DNA of 64,000 nucleotides from Chytriomyces cf. hyalinus JEL632 (taxonomy: Eukaryota; Chytridiomycota; Chytridiomycetes; Chytridiales; Chytriomycetaceae). The notes under the pieces were generated by a model that had not been told where the DNA came from, did no database searches, and saw only the letters and a list, made by a program, of their open reading frames with translations. The stretch's first letter is position 1. The number at the start of each line of letters is the position of its first letter. The position numbers were made by a program, and so were the translations under genes. Shown here piece after piece: positions 61,187 to 64,000 of the stretch. The stretch is taken from positions 37,957-101,956 of the forward strand of contig JAIWWG010000102.1 of the NCBI GenBank assembly GCA_025435555.1. The letters run 5' to 3'.

Positions 61187-64000
61187 TCAAAATCGCATTT
61201 TCGAATCTCAACGGGCTGTCTGGCAAAGCCGAAGAAGTCCTGAGATTCAAGTCTGCGCAATCTGTTGACCTTTCTTTAATGGTGGAAACGTGGCTCTCCC
61301 CAACATCCTCCATTCCTTTTCGACCACACCTATTTAATATCACAAGTACAAACACGGAGGCAATTGCGGGAGGTCGGCGCAATTTTGGCGGCATTTTGGC
61401 GTTCTCAACTGCAACTCTCTCCCCCCAATTCCGAGTTATCTATGAAGATCCCTTGGGGTTCTATTGCGCAATGCGCATCTCTGATCTTATCCTCATCACT
61501 GCCTACATCCCCCCCTCTGCTGACAATCGGGTAATCGGGGACATGCTTCAAAAAGCGGAAACGTTATCTGAAGGCTTTACGTTGCGTTGTCTTTTGGTTG
61601 GCGATCTGAACGCACGGATGACGGATGCTGGTGATTCACTCACAAACACACGTGGAACGTATATGCAGCAGGAACTGTTCAACTCTGGACTTGCGCTTCA
61701 AATCCCGGAGTCTGGGAAATGGACGTCGTGGGCTGGTGGTGGTCGAGGGATTCCGGATGTTGTACTCTCGAGCTTCCCAGTCTCTAACCTCACAGTTCAT
61801 GAAGGCGAGTCACTTGGAGGTTCGGACCATCGGCCGCTGACATTTTCTGTGCCACTGGATGTCGAAACCAAGCCCAAGTCTTTTGCGCGCTGGAATGTTC
61901 GTCGCCTCACAACTGCCAAATACCATCAGCGTTTTGCTGAGGAGCTGGAGTCCACGCAGCAGGAGATCATGGATCAACTGGAATTGCTGCGAACACGCTT
62001 GGAAAGCCCTGCTGTGGGATACGTTGCGGGTGTATCACAGTGCGATGCACACACCGTGGCACCTGCAGTAGGCGCCAACCCTCCGGGAAGTACTTCCCAT
62101 GCTTCTCTTGATCCTGTTACCCACACTGCAGATTGCCCCAGAGCCACCACTCACATGTCTGACAGTCCTTCTCAGTCCGCTGGTCCATCCCACTCCCATC
62201 CACGTTCTGTCGATGCTCCCAACCCATCTACGCAGCAGGACATGTGCTTATGCCTGGAATTGCTGCGAAACGAGCTTTGAAAGCCCTGCTGTGGGGTACA
62301 TCGCGGGTGCATCACAGTGCGATGCACACACCGCGGTACCTGCAGTAGGCGCTCCCCTCCCGGGAAGTACTTCTCGCTCCTCGCTCTTGAACAATACTCA
62401 CACACCAAACCGTGCTAGAACTCAAGAGTTGATCAACGAGGCCTGGGAACACTTCCTGTCATGGGTCCGAAATGCTGCGTCAAAGTCAATTGGTGTCCTC
62501 CAAGTCTCTGACCATCTGCCATCGGAGTTTTGGACTGATGAGCTTGAACAAAGTCGGGACAACGTGCAGCAAGAACTTGCGAACGTGCAACAGGAAATCG
62601 AGCGTGGCCAGTTGTCTCGTCTCGAAATCAAACGCCTTGCTTCCGAACTGACCAACACTCAGCGTGCTTACCGGGCGGATCTGACCACACGCAAGCGCGT
62701 GCTCTTCGAAGATGCTGTCGATAAGCTCACAGTCCCACAAAACATGTCCTCGTTCATGCGCATGGTAAAAAGGAGCCAAGTCGCGAAAAGACCGCACTGT
62801 CTGCAAACTGGACCCGGCGAAAATCAATGAACACGCTGCCCATTTTCGAACTACCTTTGGAGCACCTCCGACTGGACATCCCCAACCTGGACCCCCTGCG
62901 CTTGAGGAAATCCAGTCGCGTCCAACTCAGGAAGTCTTCAACCCGGATGCGATCATGTCTGCGATTGCTGGACTCCCACTCGGAAAGGCTACTGGAATCC
63001 GATGGAATTCCTGCTGAACTCATCAAAGCCGGTGGCGATCTCATGGCTGACGTTCTCAGTGTTTTCCTGCCCATGGTCCATGCTGCTGCAACTATTCCAT
63101 CTGACTGGAGGAAGGCGCTCATTGTGCCAGTCTTCAAGAAGAAGGGATCTGATCAGGACATTGCAAACTACCGACCTATTGCACTGACAAGTACGATACG
63201 ACGACTCTACGAGCGGCTGCTTGTTCCTGAACTTGGACCCGTAATGCAACAACTCGATGACTTTCAAGGTGGCTTCAGACCCGGTCGGTCCTCGCTCGAT
63301 CAAGCCATGGTTCTCCACGAAACCCTGAACACCAATGAACATGCTTCGACTATCCTGCTGGACATCAAAGCGGCATATGACGAAGTCGATCGAAGGGTTC
63401 TTTGGCAAATGCTCACACAAGTCTTCGGCCTGGACGAATTCATGCTTGCACGGCTCCAGGATCTTTTCGATCACAACTCGTGCTGTCTGGTGGTGGCTGG
63501 CGTGATTAGTGATCCGATTGACAACGAACGAGGGTCTTTTGCAGGGTGCTACTCTGTCCCCGATTTTGTTCAACTGTCACATCCATGGTCTCTCAATTCG
63601 GCTACGTGCTCCTGGAATCCCGCGAATTCGAATCAACGGTATCCATCTCAATAACCTCCTGTTTGCAGACGATACGTCCTTGGTAGCTGCAAATCAACAT
63701 GATCTCGCAGTCCTGCTCCGAACGTGTGAGGAATGGTCCAACACTGTCGGCATCCGGTTCTCGCCATCCAAGTGCATCTATCTCGGTCCTGTTCCAGCAC
63801 TACGTGATGTACCTCTCAAGCTCTACAACGTGGACCTTCCATCCCAGCATGTGCCCCGTATCTCGGCATCCCTTTTGGCCAACACGGAATCAACTGGGCT
63901 CTGCTGGCAAAGGAACGAACTTCAAAAGCGCGTGGTGTCATTGTGGCGCTGGCATCGGTAGGTGAATGCAAGGGGGGCTCTGCAGCTTCTGTTACTATCT
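61183..64000 (+). pseudogene. family-1 ORF2 (element F, partial, frame-broken)
   Basis: Reads as in B through the endonuclease and first linker repeat, then the frame breaks at about 62268 (extra A in GAAACGAG). It breaks again at about 62770 (extra A in a run of A), 62997 (extra A), 63533 (extra G) and 63848 (missing A), and is disordered at 63961-64000. In the ORF2 stretch that can be compared, substitutions relative to B are essentially absent, so these are more likely read or assembly errors at a contig end than real decay. The RT catalytic 'FADD' block is still readable at about 63665. Confidence 0.8.

Larger units (their letters stand above)
59286..64000 (+). mobile_element. family-1 LINE, element F (runs off the window)
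   Basis: Starts with six A and GTCTGTTTGAA, then ORF1 and ORF2, and is cut by the window end within ORF2. In ORF2 it carries the same substitutions as A and B. From 62268 onward it shows single-base indels at runs of identical bases, while substitutions stay absent until the last about 40 nt. Confidence 0.92.

Noticed and set aside
1-64000. tRNA, rRNA, CRISPR array, prokaryotic operon signals
   Set aside because: None seen by eye. The genome is eukaryotic with spliced genes. A tRNA scan was not possible, so a missed tRNA gene cannot be excluded.
63960-64000. terminal telomere array
   Set aside because: The window stops inside element F. No long (TTAGGG)n array is present, only two-unit seams, so the true chromosome end is not shown.

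Overview
The window is eukaryotic and looks like a fungal, probably chytrid, chromosome arm that runs into a subtelomere on its right side. The evidence is genes split by short (50-110 nt) GT-AG introns, a fungal-specific WOPR transcription-factor family, Crinkler-type (CRN) effector genes, SEC63, a cytochrome P450, a DGAT2-family acyltransferase, and TTAGGG-type telomeric motifs. The genus cannot be fixed from sequence alone.

Left part (about 2.6-20 kb): a minus-strand cluster of seven complete genes for WOPR (Gti1/Pac2/Wor1/Ryp1) proteins, plus one apparent tail-only relative. It is interrupted only by SEC63 (plus strand, ten exons) and a small secreted Reeler-like protein (plus strand). 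I rebuilt exon structures for the WOPR genes, SEC63, the P450, the acyltransferase and a hydroxyisourate hydrolase; every rebuilt coding length is a multiple of three. A CRN remnant lies at the extreme left.

Middle part (20-36 kb): P450, a decayed histidine-kinase fragment, two tandem RING/IBR-like genes (the first broken) and the DGAT2-family gene. Then comes a zone of broken genes: a class-III aminotransferase remnant whose catalytic lysine position is Asp, the 3' end of a neuroguidin/Lcp5-like gene, an intact HIU hydrolase, a PC-esterase-like fragment and a GH5-like fragment. After these lie a CRN NTPase/REase gene with a frameshift and a CRN-type HNH gene. A plant-type leucine-rich-repeat pseudogene follows; its 5' end is cut off exactly at a telomere-like seam.

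Right part (37-64 kb): almost only non-LTR retrotransposons separated by very short telomere-like seams. A minus-strand, 5'-truncated element with a poly(A) tail abuts a CCCTAA-like tract. To its right are six plus-strand elements in head-to-tail order (A, B, C, D, E, F). A, B, D, E and F belong to one family and C to a second, yet both families end in the same ACTGAAAACGTTAG tail followed by GTTAG(A/G)GTTAGG. D is complete, with ORF1 and ORF2 overlapping by ATGA, and B has an intact ORF2. The G-rich strand of the seams reads left to right, so the chromosome end should lie to the right. The last 1.8 kb carries a growing number of one-base indels in an otherwise unchanged element, which suggests a low-quality contig end.
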